From Amyelois transitella (taxonomy: Eukaryota; Arthropoda; Insecta; Lepidoptera; Pyralidae), in assembly GCF_032362555.1 (NCBI RefSeq), contig NC_083508.1, positions 3,935,001 to 3,999,000 on the forward strand: a stretch of 64,000 bases of DNA. The letters run 5' to 3'. The notes beneath the pieces were generated by a model, which saw only the letters and a list, made by a program, of their open reading frames with translations, was not told where the DNA came from and did not search any database. Both the position numbers and the translations under genes were made by a program. Each line of letters opens with the position of its first letter. Position 1 is the stretch's first letter. Shown piece by piece: positions 24,061-36,100 of the stretch.

Positions 24061-25971
24061 TTTGTACAATAATTCTAACAAATGAGATAAAACCATAGAA
24101 ATCGTAATGACGAAATCATTTTTTTTAACACTGTGGGCTATGAAATCATTAATTATAGCATGGAATTTATTTTTTATATGTTTTTATAAGATAGTTGTTT
24201 GATATTCCTTATAAATAAATAAACATTATGAAGATACCTGCATATTGAGGAAATTGGATGTTTTACCATGTTTCAAGCTGGTTTATGTTCCTTGTTAGTG
24301 TAGTCAGGGAGGCCAGATGATAGCCGATCCGTATGATTTATTATAAGATTTTACCATTCTTAAAGTGATTATAATGAGAGACAATCAAATTATAAGATGC
24401 TACTGCTACGAGTATCTTACTGTTAAAGATAATTCTTTTATCTACTAATATCTCTTTAAATGAGTTGGTTCCAGAATAAAAGGTAGATTCTTTAACGTTC
24501 TAAGTGTCCATTAAAACTCGTGTGCCTTATCGCTCCATTAGACATGTGGCATTGTAAAATTTTCTAAAGTAAAAAGTGCTTTGCAACTCATGTATTTTAT
24601 GGCTAGGTACATAAACTTAGTTAGGAAAGCTTGGATGGTAGCGGAGCAAACTGCAATAAAACTAAACGTCAGCATCGAGAAGAATACCATTTTTTACGCA
24701 GTGTTTTTGTCACTTTTGTAGATTTAAGTAGATTAAAAGCATTAGCTGGCATTGCATCAAGCTGGTTTTCAGTATCTATCTCAGATTCTAAGTTACGCCT
24801 AATAATGAGTATTCTTTTACCTATGAAACTTTTATAAAAGTTACAACTCCAATAATTACGCGAAACTTAATTTTACATGATACTAAGGACTGTTTCTTAA
24901 AAATCATGTAGGTACGCAATTTTTGCGTTCCAGTCTATGGTTCCATTACTTATTTCAATTGTGGACACAAAATTTTGCATGATGTCGTACAATGTGATCT
25001 TTTTTAAATTCTGAAAGCAATTAATTACCTGTATCGAATCTATTTAATCTTCTAGTGTGGGGTACATGCGACATGTGATTAGATCGCGATCTAACCTATT
25101 TCCCTGGCGACTGACCGTTGTGTGAATAGGAACCAACAAACTAAATTTATCTAGTCGGCTTGGTCGAAATGTTACATTTGTAATAGCTGATTAAACCAAC
25201 TTGGCCAAGCTAAATAGACGCAAGCCAGAAGTCTTTAATATCGGTGGAATAAAGTACGCTGCGCAGACGTAAGATAGGTTAAACTGATGTCGCGAATAAT
25301 GGAAATCGTGGGGTTTCGCCCTAATGACTTCGATTGAAATTGTTGCAGTGATGGAAATAGTGACACACATAAAACTTTGTAGGTTTCTTTATTACATACC
25401 TATCAAAACCAACATTGGGTACGGTCAAAAAGCCAGTATTTATTGTCGACCATATCATCAATTACCCAATCAATATTTAACTATAAAATAGAAGGAAGAA
25501 ATTTAGTGTATAACAATTGGAAATATTGTCATTATTGTCAACTACTAAAGTAAAATACAGTACCAGAAGTAAACAAATTAGCCAATTTACTGGTAAACTT
25601 CTTTAATTAAATCTTTATTTTTAAAATAAAATAGATCTTAACCAGTTATATTTAAATAAAAAAACACTCTATAAAACAAAAAACCATGTGGACGATATAT
25701 GGATCCTTCAACCGTCCACATACCTATAGATTGGAGCTTACATTTTCCTACTACCACATGTCTCGTTTATTTGAAGGAATCCCCGTGACAACCCGCTTTT
25801 TTTAAGACAACAAAAATCGGTTCTTTATAAATTTCCTTTCGAATTAAGGACCAACAATAAAACAAGAATTTGTGACTACGACTTGATTTTATTACTCGAC
25901 CTCAATAAGGGCGGCTATATTGTTATAAAATCTACCCAGTAACAAACGAGGAAAGTGTTTGAGGAATCAGG

Positions 25972-26030
25972 TTCGATCTTTTTATGTGTTTATGAGTATT
26001 ACCTACTCATAAACACATAAAAAGATCGAA
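25972..26030. repeat. 27-bp perfect inverted repeat (fold-back)
   Basis: The left arm is 25972-25998 and the right arm 26004-26030, with a 5-nt loop (TTACC). The arms are exact complements and include GTGTTTATGAGTA / TACTCATAAACAC. It lies about 540 bases beyond the end of the adenosine-receptor exon. Confidence 0.93.
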
Positions 26031-26573
26031 TATAAACAATCCTAAGTTATCCTAACACTTTGCACAAGGAGATCTATATTTTTGGAAGCCAATAAGTGGG
26101 TATATATTTTTTATTTTTTACATTTTAATTAAAATTTTAATCTACTCTGTGTCGGCTTAGTTTGTGGTTCGTAACCATGAAGCTTATTTAATTTTATACA
26201 ACGATTTAATATTTAAAGCGGTTGATGACGTTCGACGCTGGAAATGTTTTGTTTTAATATTATAACCATTCTTTTAATAAAATTACTCGTATTAAAAACC
26301 ACATTATGAACTGAACACTTATGTGAGCCTATTGTATTCAAACTGACGATCAAGTAATAAACACTCAATAAAAATAGATAAGTACTTACATACTCAATAC
26401 TCAATGAGCAATAATAATAATTATTCATGACCCTCACTGCTATCAGTTTATGACATCAATACCTTACAAGTATAGTGACCGGTTAATATCTTAGTTATCT
26501 CCAAAATTAGTTAAAAAAGTGAGTATATACAGTGAAATGAAACGTGATAGTTATACGTAACTTTCCCACTTAC

Positions 26574-26997
26574 CGATTGCTGTTCTCGTTCTAACGTTCC
26601 TGGAGTAGCACATAGGGTGGAGTATCGCCCAGTAGCGGTCCACAGACACACCCACCAGGCAGAAGATACTTATAGTACACAGCATCACCAATAAGGAGAC
26701 CGTGAACAAACACGCGTGGAGATTCCTCGGCAAGCCCACTGATGCAAGAATTGCAAAGGGAATTCCAAGCAATCCCACCAAGAAATCAGCAACTGCCAAT
26801 GACACTATGTAATAGTTTGTACGTCTTCGCAGTCTCCTATCACGATGGAATACGTATATCACCATAGCATTGCCAACGATAGCCACTAGAGCCACTAAGA
26901 TTTCAAGAGAAGTATAAGTCGCGTGCAGCTCCGGTGTAGGAGTTCGGTGAGGAACTGGTCCAAATGTAGTCACTTCAACAGTCGTATCCTCCGACAT
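26574..26997 (-). CDS. AdoR: Adenosine receptor (GPCR), first coding exon
   Basis: This exon encodes the N-terminus to the end of TM3 of a class A GPCR. TM1 (about residues 29-50) carries GN. TM2 (about 61-84) carries the LAVAD motif. TM3 (about 95-125) ends in DRY at 120-122, followed by RNVRTRTAI in the second intracellular loop. LPRNLHACLFTVSLL and NYYIVSLAVADFLVG strongly match insect adenosine receptors, which couple extracellular adenosine to cAMP and calcium signalling. The exon ends after one base of codon 142 at a consensus donor GTAAGT (26568-26573), so the gene continues leftward. I found no exon for TM4-TM7 in 1-26573. The start codon at 26997 is preceded within about 20 bases by a CTTAG acceptor, which implies a separate 5' untranslated exon. 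Confidence 0.92.
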
Positions 26998-27189
26998 GGT
27001 TAAAATCGGGACCTAAGCCATAACTTAAACAATTTAAATTTACAAGTTGGTAAAGAAAAGTTTCCTTTGCACATATTCGAAATTTAATTTTAAAAAGTAT
27101 CAATATCAGAAGAGTTCCATTTATAAAGTTATTTTACACAATATTTTTATTTTAATACTTTTTTTACTCTTTTGGACTACGACTTTTAT

Positions 27190-27380
27190 GATCACGTGGG
27201 TGGCCAGTGCGAAATACAATGTATGTCCCGCCGGCAACGCGCGCTTCCCATCACTGCAGGCGATTTGGCGCGAAACGCGATCGCGCTTTTACAGTCTGGA
27301 CTAACGCCCTACGCCGACGCGACAGAGCCAGGCACTTGTTGCGACCGCAGCTCACGCATTACCCTTGAAAATAAAACCAA
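27190..27380 (-). promoter_or_regulatory. GC-rich, CpG-rich block upstream of the adenosine receptor exon
   Basis: This block is rich in CpG (GGCGCGAAACGCGATCGCGC lies within) in an otherwise AT-rich stretch. It sits 200-400 bases upstream of the receptor start codon, on the far side of the predicted 5'-UTR acceptor. It is a reasonable candidate for the promoter and first non-coding exon of the receptor. No specific core-promoter element was identified. Confidence 0.4.
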
Positions 27381-29353
27381 GTTCTATGTTATAGCTTTCC
27401 ACGCGTAAAACTGAAAGATGTCATTTTTACACCAAGACACCTACACTACTACAAGCTACCTACACTAAAAATATAAGCTATAAATCGCAATTTATTCAAA
27501 GATTGTATTTTGGTTAACTCTAAAGCAAAATTGTTTAAGTGGCTATGTCTAAAGCAAAGCCACAAAAAGACACTAGGTACCTATATGTAGAATATCTATA
27601 ATAGGTAATTCATAGACACAAGCTAGTTATTATGTTTATGCAATATAAATGTACACCTTACCTAAAATGAATAAATTATACCAGACTCTTTCTGAGACCA
27701 TCAATTTATTACGGTATAGATTAATAAAAAAATAATACATACATTAAATGCTTCAATTTGAATGGAACTTATAAAGTCACAACACATGTAGCATGCATCA
27801 ATTTAACAAATTTAAATTACTTGTTTAATATATTATATTATGCATATTATTCAACTATTAATTTCGATTTAATAAACACACATGATACATTATGGTTATA
27901 TCTATCTAGTAAAACCGCGTCAGCCTAAGTTTCCATTTCACCTTTTACCATTTTAAGTATACACTTGAAAGGGTTAGTGTTCTAAATGCATGTCACATTC
28001 CTTATCTTCACAAACAACCATTTTTGGGGTCTCCGCGGTTATGGAGCGCTCTCTTCTCCAGTCACGTCAATTTGAACACTGAAATACATTAAGATTCGAC
28101 TACAGTTTAACATTGTAGGTACCTAATTGGCTGCCTATCTGTCTATTGATAGTTTTAAAATCTCGCTTGTTTACTTACTAACAAAGAAGCGCGCTTTTGA
28201 GAACGTATGTACGTACGTACCTATGTAGCGCACTTTTAGTAAGAACAAGGTCATGTAATTTAAAAACCTTCCGATTACATCTAACAATAAGTTTTATGGT
28301 GGAAACCTGTATAGGATACTAGAGATATCTATATGTTTCTAATATAATATTAGATTAGACTTGGTTATATTGAGATTTTTCAGAAAAATCTACCTAGTTA
28401 TATACAAATTATTATGACTTCTAATTTTATTGGGAACATTTATTTACAAATATAGTAAATAGAAACTATTCACTTATCAATTTAGCCCAAGAACCAGAAC
28501 TGAGCCTAAATTTTATGTGATTTATTAGTCAAAATTACATTACAAAATAGATACCACCTACTTTAAACAAATAAGTAGATAATATATGGTAAAAAATTTG
28601 GCCAGTATATTTAAAAACAATCAGAACCTGTTAATTAGGCTAGAATTACTTGAATCAAATATCATAGTCTTTTACAGATCAATGTGGAACCAATGTTTGA
28701 TAAATATAATTTTTAACACTACGCAAACTATTATGGACAGTAGTGAAATGGATATTACATAATGTTAAAAATATTTGGTAAAGAAAGTGGACTAAGGTGA
28801 TTTACAAACTGATTCCAGTCAAAAATATTTGGATACTTTTATGTTGATTTTACATTAAATATTTTTAAGGACACTATACATATTCTAACATTGGCATGTA
28901 CTGCAAAGAACTGAATTCTCAGAAAGACATGGAATTTAATATTATAACAATATATTTTTGCCCTGTAGTTCTTCACAATATTTGTGACAAGTAAAAAAAC
29001 TAGTTCAAAATTAAGATCAATTCTTCACAATAAATGCTAATGAGTTGGTGTAGCTGGGAATATGAAGTTAGGATGTAGTTTTAATACATATGTTTAAAAT
29101 TTCCTTACATGGTTCATGTAGGTAGTGCAGGAAACAGAATGAACTTTCATAAAGTATTAAAATATTTAATTATGTTTCAAAATAAAAAATAATATTTTCT
29201 TTTACAGAGACAAATCATTATTGACATAATTTGAAATGAAACATTCATCCTCTAACACTGCTTCTTCTAAATCAGACTTAGATATGTAGAACTTTCCACT
29301 TGAGAACTACTTCCACAAATAGAATACTTAAATGTTTTATAAATTAAATTCTA
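27381..29353. other. Intergenic spacer
   Basis: AT-rich DNA between the adenosine receptor and the KLHDC10-like gene. I see no coding-like segment. The right-hand part must include the 3' untranslated region of the kelch gene, which reads leftward; I could not fix its polyadenylation site. Confidence 0.6.
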
Positions 29354-30729
29354 TTAATATCTAGCAATTGGATGTAGCCTGTTGACCAAATGTGATGGGA
29401 TACCTATGGCTAAGAGACGTTGCCTACTAAGTCCTTCTAAATTTGGATGATAATTGAGCAGAGCTTCCCAACAAATCTCAGTCAGGCTAGGTATACAAAG
29501 CCAAACTTTATACAAAATATTATTTCTGCAGGTAGCATCATCTCTGGGTTCAATCCCACCAAAAACATACATGCAACCTTCAGGAGTCACTGCAGAAGAA
29601 TGGAAATATAAGGGACGAGGCAAGACTGTCTTCTTCATGAGTGTCCACTGTAAATCTGCCAAATTCAGCCTCCAAACATCTTCAAAAACAGCTTGCCCAT
29701 CCGTGCCTCCAGCTACATACACTTGTGGTCCATTAGGTGTAGAAATTTGCACAGCACTATGGCATTTCCTTGGTAATGGCATTATGATGTCTCTCGCTGA
29801 GTCATCTGGCTTTGGTATCAAAGTTGTCCATGTCTTAGTGGTCAAGTTAAACATGGGAATCTCCATGAGTTCGAAAGCCCACTCTCCTGTTCCACCACCA
29901 AGGACAAAAAGCTTGTCATCAACTCTTGCCAGTTCATGTCTGTACCTGCCCAGCGGTTCCCCATCTTGGCCTGTAGCTATAAATTCTGCCCCCCACATCT
30001 TTGTCCGTAGGTCTAACCTGTAAAAAATATGATTAATTTCCTTTTATTTTAATTTCCAAACTAAAGTATACTTTAAATTGAATCAACTAAATCACACAAC
30101 TCACCTATATATATCACAATTATAAGAATAGCCATTAGTTCCACCAACAGTATAGAATCCACCATCATAGCAAAAGACTGCTTGACCATATTGTGCAGGG
30201 GGTCTTGGTCCAGTCACATGTATGGGTTCTATTCTTTCTTCAGTACTATTTGTCCTCCACACAAGCACATCATTATTACATTTATTACCGAACGGTGCAC
30301 CAGTGCCGCCATATACCTAAAAGCAAAAATATTTTGTAACATATGGCTTATAACACCAAACATCATAATGGCTTATTTATACACAGAACTTTTATTTGTA
30401 CATACCAACAAGTATTTACCGTTCATACACAAAGCATTCGATGCTAACTCATCTGGTATGTTTTCCATCAAATTGTGTAGCCTCCATCTTTTCCTGGCTA
30501 TAGAAAAAGTCCAAAGTTCTTTAAAAAGCGGACTGGATGGACTCCATGTCGGACTTTCGAGTTCAACATTAAAGGGCAAAGAAGGATTGTATCCACCAAA
30601 TAGGTATACATTTACGTCGTCGCAAACTATCCTATGTCCACTTCGAGGCCTAGGACAAGTACGACCTCGGAATTTTACTTCGGTAACCTTAAAAGGTTTG
30701 AAGACATATTCCCTATTATACTCATGCAT
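29354..30729 (-). CDS. KLHDC10: Kelch-repeat protein, KLHDC10 / Slim family
   Basis: The complete three-exon gene is 30406-30729, 30105-30316 and 29354-30017, with GT-AG junctions in matching phases, giving 399 residues. Six kelch blades are visible from their GG turns: LFGGYNPSLPF, VYGGTGAPFG, TVGGTNGYSY, VLGGGTGEWAF, VAGGTDGQAVFEDVW and VFGGIEPRDDAT. The C-terminus (LLNYHPNL...LGIPSHLVNRL-like) ends in a short SOCS/BC-box-like helix typical of KLHDC10. Family members act as substrate receptors for cullin-2 ubiquitin ligase recognising C-terminal degrons, and Drosophila Slim is linked to ASK1 stress signalling. The ATG at 30729 is the first in frame after an upstream stop, with A at -3; a TTG 45 bases earlier is not a plausible start. 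Confidence 0.93.
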
Positions 30730-30774
30730 ACTGATGACACCTGGTACACATATACGATCGTTTAAATTTAGCAA

Positions 30775-33185
30775 GTTTAACTTCTTTTAATTAAAGGCTT
30801 ATTGTAATAAAAATCAATCGGTAGATAGGAAGGTAATCCACATTTTCAGATTTTTTGTTTTTTAAAATCAAAAAATCATTAAATTTTCTTATTGACATTT
30901 GCAATGACAATTATAATAATGACAACGACTTTTTACTTTTTTACCCGTCCCCGGCCTGTATACAGTAGTACAAAAAAAACAGTACTGTTGTACAGTTACT
31001 GTTGGATATTTTACATACATAATATGTATTAAATCACGTCTTTATCCCTAGATAGAAAGCAAGCAGCTACAGCCTAAAGTGGCTAAAGAGCCACTTTAGA
31101 TTTAGCTATTAGCTTTTCTCAATACCAGGTAACTCTGTTTGAATTGATAATATACGTTATAAGTTCTTTAGCTCTCATATGGAATGGCTTCAAAGTCGGA
31201 TTGTTAGGTATCTCATTTTATTACAGGTTATGGGCAAGAGTGTTGCCCCATTAGGTTTATTATTAAATTTTTTGTTTGTTTGTAATAGCTTAATTGCACA
31301 GAAATTTACACAGTATTGAATTTTTATGAAGAGACTGCCTACATCTTTCTATTTACCATCCCTTACATAGGTACTTCTTTTGCCTCCATCATTTTTTTAC
31401 GCAAACCCGTCAATAAGTCGTTTCAAAGCTGGCTATAAGCTTCTGGACCCAAGCGAAAGTCAGTCATATATATCGTGCCCGTGGTTCCCATTTACAATGT
31501 GAATTAAACATCCAAGCTTCACAGATAATAATAGTTAAAACCTAACCCATTAGCGATACAGTGCAACGTGTTTGTTGGCAACAGTTTCGGTCAGAGTTTT
31601 GATCATTGGCATTAAGTCGATTAAAGATTTGAACACAGACATAAGGGTGACAAATCAACATCGAGCTATACTGCGCTGTGCTATGTTTGGTCAACTCGCT
31701 CGTCTAATGTCTAAAGGTTGTCATACACAACATTTAAAATCCCAAACACGAAGTTGCAGGTACGTAGAAAACAGATATATATTTTTTTTACTACTTATAC
31801 ACCTAAGCTATGCAGTGCAAGTATTTTTTCGCTTGCATTTTGTAGATAAGTTTTGTACCTATATACTATATAAAAATCTACGAAATAAAACAAGTCAAAA
31901 GTTTTTAATACAATTTTATTTCGACAGTGAATATACGTAATTATCTACTTTGTTGAATCAAATTTTCCATAGATTATTATTTAAATATGGGACATAATTT
32001 TATACACATACAATCAAAATACCTTATCAGGGTTGCTATGATAAGCGATTGCTATAACCGATAAAATTTTATAAACTAATTACCCAATGAGACCTAACTT
32101 CTTATGCGTATGAATGGACTGCCAACTAAAGTGGTTGTTGAAAACCAAAAAATCCTAGCTCCCAGTGGCAAAATAATACCTAAAATGATGCAACCCTGAC
32201 AGTATTCTCATAGTCAATATTATAGACGTGTAATACAAAAAAAAAATCTGACTGATAAAACTCTACACATTTTTATTATTATGCATATTGTTTGTACATA
32301 ATATAACTTTGTTTTGACACAAACCTTAACCACATATTAGTTTAGTATTAACAAGCTTTAACAGAACAATCCATAACAATTCTTGTAAAGTAAATCTAGC
32401 TGCAACCAGTTTGTTTTTTGAAACAATGTTAAAAAAATATTTTAATTATCTCACAGACGATATAACTTGGTATTTTTTTCTTTGACTAATGAGTGCTTCA
32501 GAATAAATCTGGTATTTCATGCATCAGATATATTTATCTTATCAATAACATATTTTTAATTTTGTTTAAATTCGGCATATTTGATCAAAGATTATTGACA
32601 TATCATTTCACTTACAAATAATATTAGACAATTTGAATGGGCAATTGAATTGGACAAACATATGTGACGAATGGCATACCACCATTAGCAATTTTGATAC
32701 AAGCCCATAGTCAATTTTCTTTTTTTTTACAATAACATTCATTAACATTTTTATTACATACATCCATACGCGGTCTGGATAGCTCTTGAAGAAATTGTAG
32801 TCTAAAAAGACAAACTCGATTACAAAGGGAAAAGAATGCGAGTGATTGTAAAATTGTTTAAATCTTGCACAGCACACTGTATATAAAAGCAAGTGAATAT
32901 GTAGAAATATAAGTTACAGCGACGATTCGCAGTACTGCTTTTGCCTGAACGAACTTTAGGACCACACAATATGCCCCGCTACAAATGAAACGTATAGCTA
33001 GTCCACATCTCCTTCGTGCGGGCAACTATCGCGAAGTTCGAAAGTCGAAAAATCATTCCCTTGCTCAAATAATTTGCCACCACAAGAAAAATAAAACAGC
33101 CAGTTCCTCAGTGATTAAATAACATATGCGAAAAAAATCCACAGCCAGCTATTCACTGAGTATCGTCCGAAATAAAATTGTATTA
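30775..33185. other. Spacer between the kelch gene and RNF10
   Basis: The right part (roughly 32250-33185) should be the 3' untranslated region of RNF10. I see no firm gene. Two weak plus-strand coding-like pieces (31683-31759 and 32104-32199) are described under findings. A small hairpin lies at 31074-31099. Confidence 0.5.
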
Positions 33186-36100
33186 TTATCCAGCGCGTTG
33201 CATGCCCGTGGCAAACAACACCTTCTGTTTGGTCTTTTTATTCTTTTTGTTAGCAGACGATGGTGCGGCGTGTAGGGCTGCCTCGATCGCGTCGCTGAGG
33301 CTGAGAGAACGCGGAGCGGAGACTTCGTCAGCGTCGGGCGGCGGCGGAGGAGCTGGTGCCGGCTTGCGAACGCGCCAAGTGCCGCTGGTACTTGCCATCT
33401 GTGAAGTAAAAATATAATTTTTAAAACATGAATTTTTCCTTGCTATACAGATCTGAGATTCAGGAAGAGAATAATGTTAAAAACCTTAATGCTCACTGAT
33501 CAGACAATATGTAACGTTATTTTATATTTAGTTTTATATGGACAAAGCATATTTTAAGACAAAAAGATACAACTATTGGTAAGTATAAGAGGCATAGCAA
33601 CCACTACACACATAGCAAAACACTTTTGCCACTTATTTTATTCAACAATTTCACTTACAGTAGCAAAAGACGGGCCCGACGACGGCGGCGACATTGCAAC
33701 AGCGGATGTGGTTGAATCGTCCAGTGGAGCCAGTACCGGGGGGTGTTTAGACGGCGTGACATGCGCCGGCGCCGGGAACAGTAGCTCTGATGAGAAGTCT
33801 GGTTTGGGCGGGCCCTCCATGGCGCGGCGGTACGCTCGCTCGCGGCGACGCTCGTCACGCTCGCGGCGAGCGCGGGCGCGGGCACGACGGTCTAATTCAT
33901 CTGAAAATAACCATAAAATTTCTTTATATATTATGTCCTGGTCTCTTTAGCGTCTACCTATAATCACGATCTAGTATTGGAAAGAAAGAAAATTTCACAG
34001 ACTGACCTACATCTAGCTCTTTACAACTAAATGCAGCTAAAAAAAAATATTTTTCCACTATTAGATATCACACACAGACAAACAAGAAAACGAGAAAGAT
34101 ACTGAGAGAGATATATCGCTCACTATCCTTTTTTACATGGTTGTATATCCACATCAAAGACTACTGGATTCTTTTTATTAAATAAGTCGTATTTTAAAAC
34201 AATAATTACCAGCAAAATTGTTGAGTGCGCCAGCAGTAACATAAGGCGGTTGCAAATCCAACTCCACGATGTCAAATGAGCAGTGGAGAGGCAAGTGGGC
34301 AGTGTATGGCATATGTTTCCTTGTCTGGAATAAAATTATCGAAATGAAGGTAACAATAACAATTTACTATTACAAATGTCTTAAATTGTCGGTTTCTTTT
34401 TTTCCTTCGGTTTTTGCAATATCGCCAAGGCATTAATGCTTTTGTTTGTTTAGGTGAGGCTTTCTGATGTATTTATAATGTGGTATACTTTATCAATCAT
34501 GTTTAAAACACAAACATACAAATATGGTAATTAATATCTTCAGGGAATAAATATTATTAACCTGTTCACTGAGTGATAGAGTCTCGCGGTGTACAACGCG
34601 GCCGCGTATGAAAGGCGGAGCCGCAGCCAACGCGCCCCACGACGCGTTCAAAACACGGACATTTAGGCTGTTCAGGAATATTTGTTGCCCATCTTCAGCT
34701 GGAATAAAAAGTATGTTTGTTTATTATCTGTTCCGTTTAGAAACCAGTTCTTGACAAAACCAACAGCACATGAGGAAAATTTTAAGTCTTTAAAGATCAC
34801 AAATATCTATTTATCAATTCATTGGTATAGACGAAAAACATATAAGAATAATAATAACAATGGTTCTGCTAATTTCCAAATCAATTTCTTTCAACAGACT
34901 CAAGACAGAAGACAGGCAGACAAGGTAACAAGTGGGTACATATTTATAATTTGCATGTATTGTGACTGCTGGTGCAATGGAATGATGCATTAAAAAAACA
35001 ATACACTTCGTTTCTTTACCTTGATAGAAATAAAAGTATTTAGCCTGGTTTTCCTTATCAACATCATTGACCATTCTGGTACTGGCATTATCTACCTCCT
35101 CCATTTCACAAGTGGATAGATCCATCAATGGAACCTCATCCAATATATCATCATTTTGTTCAAAAGAAGATGTATCATCAGGATTCAAATCAGACTGAGT
35201 ATTATCAAGGTCAAGTTCTTCCATTTTCCCTTGAACAATATCAATACAGGCAGCACCATCTTCTGTTACATCGAACCAATCTATCTTATTCTCAGATATT
35301 TCTTGTTTCTCGTAAACAATAGGGGGTGCCTCGACTGGTATAGTCTTAACCTTAGCAGGTTCGTCAGTTATTGTATCAAGTGTATCCTCTTTCAGTTTTA
35401 GCATGTCCAAAGCCTGCTCTAGAAAAACTATCTCAGTGGTATCAATTTCCGCCATGATTTGATTTTGTATCTCGCCCCTTTCTCTCTTTAGAATTTCATG
35501 CACCTATACATAATAAAAACAAATAGTCAAAAGGTATATGTATAACTTCATGTATCTGCTAGTTTTCGGACACTTGTTTTTTAACTGTTTACCATTTTCT
35601 GAAGTCTGCAAATATTCCCTAGCTTTCAATATCAATGGTAGAGAATAGAGAATGCTTACTACTACTACTTATTCTTTACTTACATACTTTACATAACATT
35701 AAATTCATTTGTTGTTGTAGGCTCAATGAACTTTCAAATAAATTACAATAGAGATAAGATATGAATAATTATCTTGTCCATAAATATTGAATTCGATAAT
35801 AATAAAGTAATGTCTTTATGTAAGAAGAGAACTTACCTGTTGCTTTGAAGCAGTAAAGAATTTGGAATAAGGTGCATCTTTTACGCTTTCCAGAGGCAAA
35901 ATAGCTTGTGGTGTAGAATCGCACATTGCCCCGCGCGGCGGCGCTATCTCCACAGTTGTGGAGCCGCGCAAACGCCGCACGAGACGCATTGTCACCTATA
36001 ACAAAATCCCCATGATATAATGAATGAATGTATGTCCATATTGTACATAAAAACATATTATTCTATATATCACTTAGCCTAGGACTTATGCACAAAGGAC

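Larger units (their letters stand above)
12082..26550. other. Long non-coding tract (probable intron of the adenosine receptor gene)
   Basis: No credible exon is visible on either strand. The tract holds family A repeats, LINE tails, tRNA-derived SINEs, a tandem duplication and two fold-backs, all listed separately. A fragment near 15048-15125 (ACTCCTCCGAAACGGCTAGA, then GACCGATT) and one near 13110-13195 look like further retroelement tails. Confidence 0.55.

Noticed and set aside
30730-30774. Upstream extension of the kelch gene by 15 residues
   Set aside because: The frame is open but starts with TTG; the first ATG after the in-frame stop is at 30729.
32608-32892. 94-codon minus-strand frame
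   Set aside because: It lies in the expected RNF10 3' untranslated region, with no recognisable domain and a low-complexity AT-driven composition.
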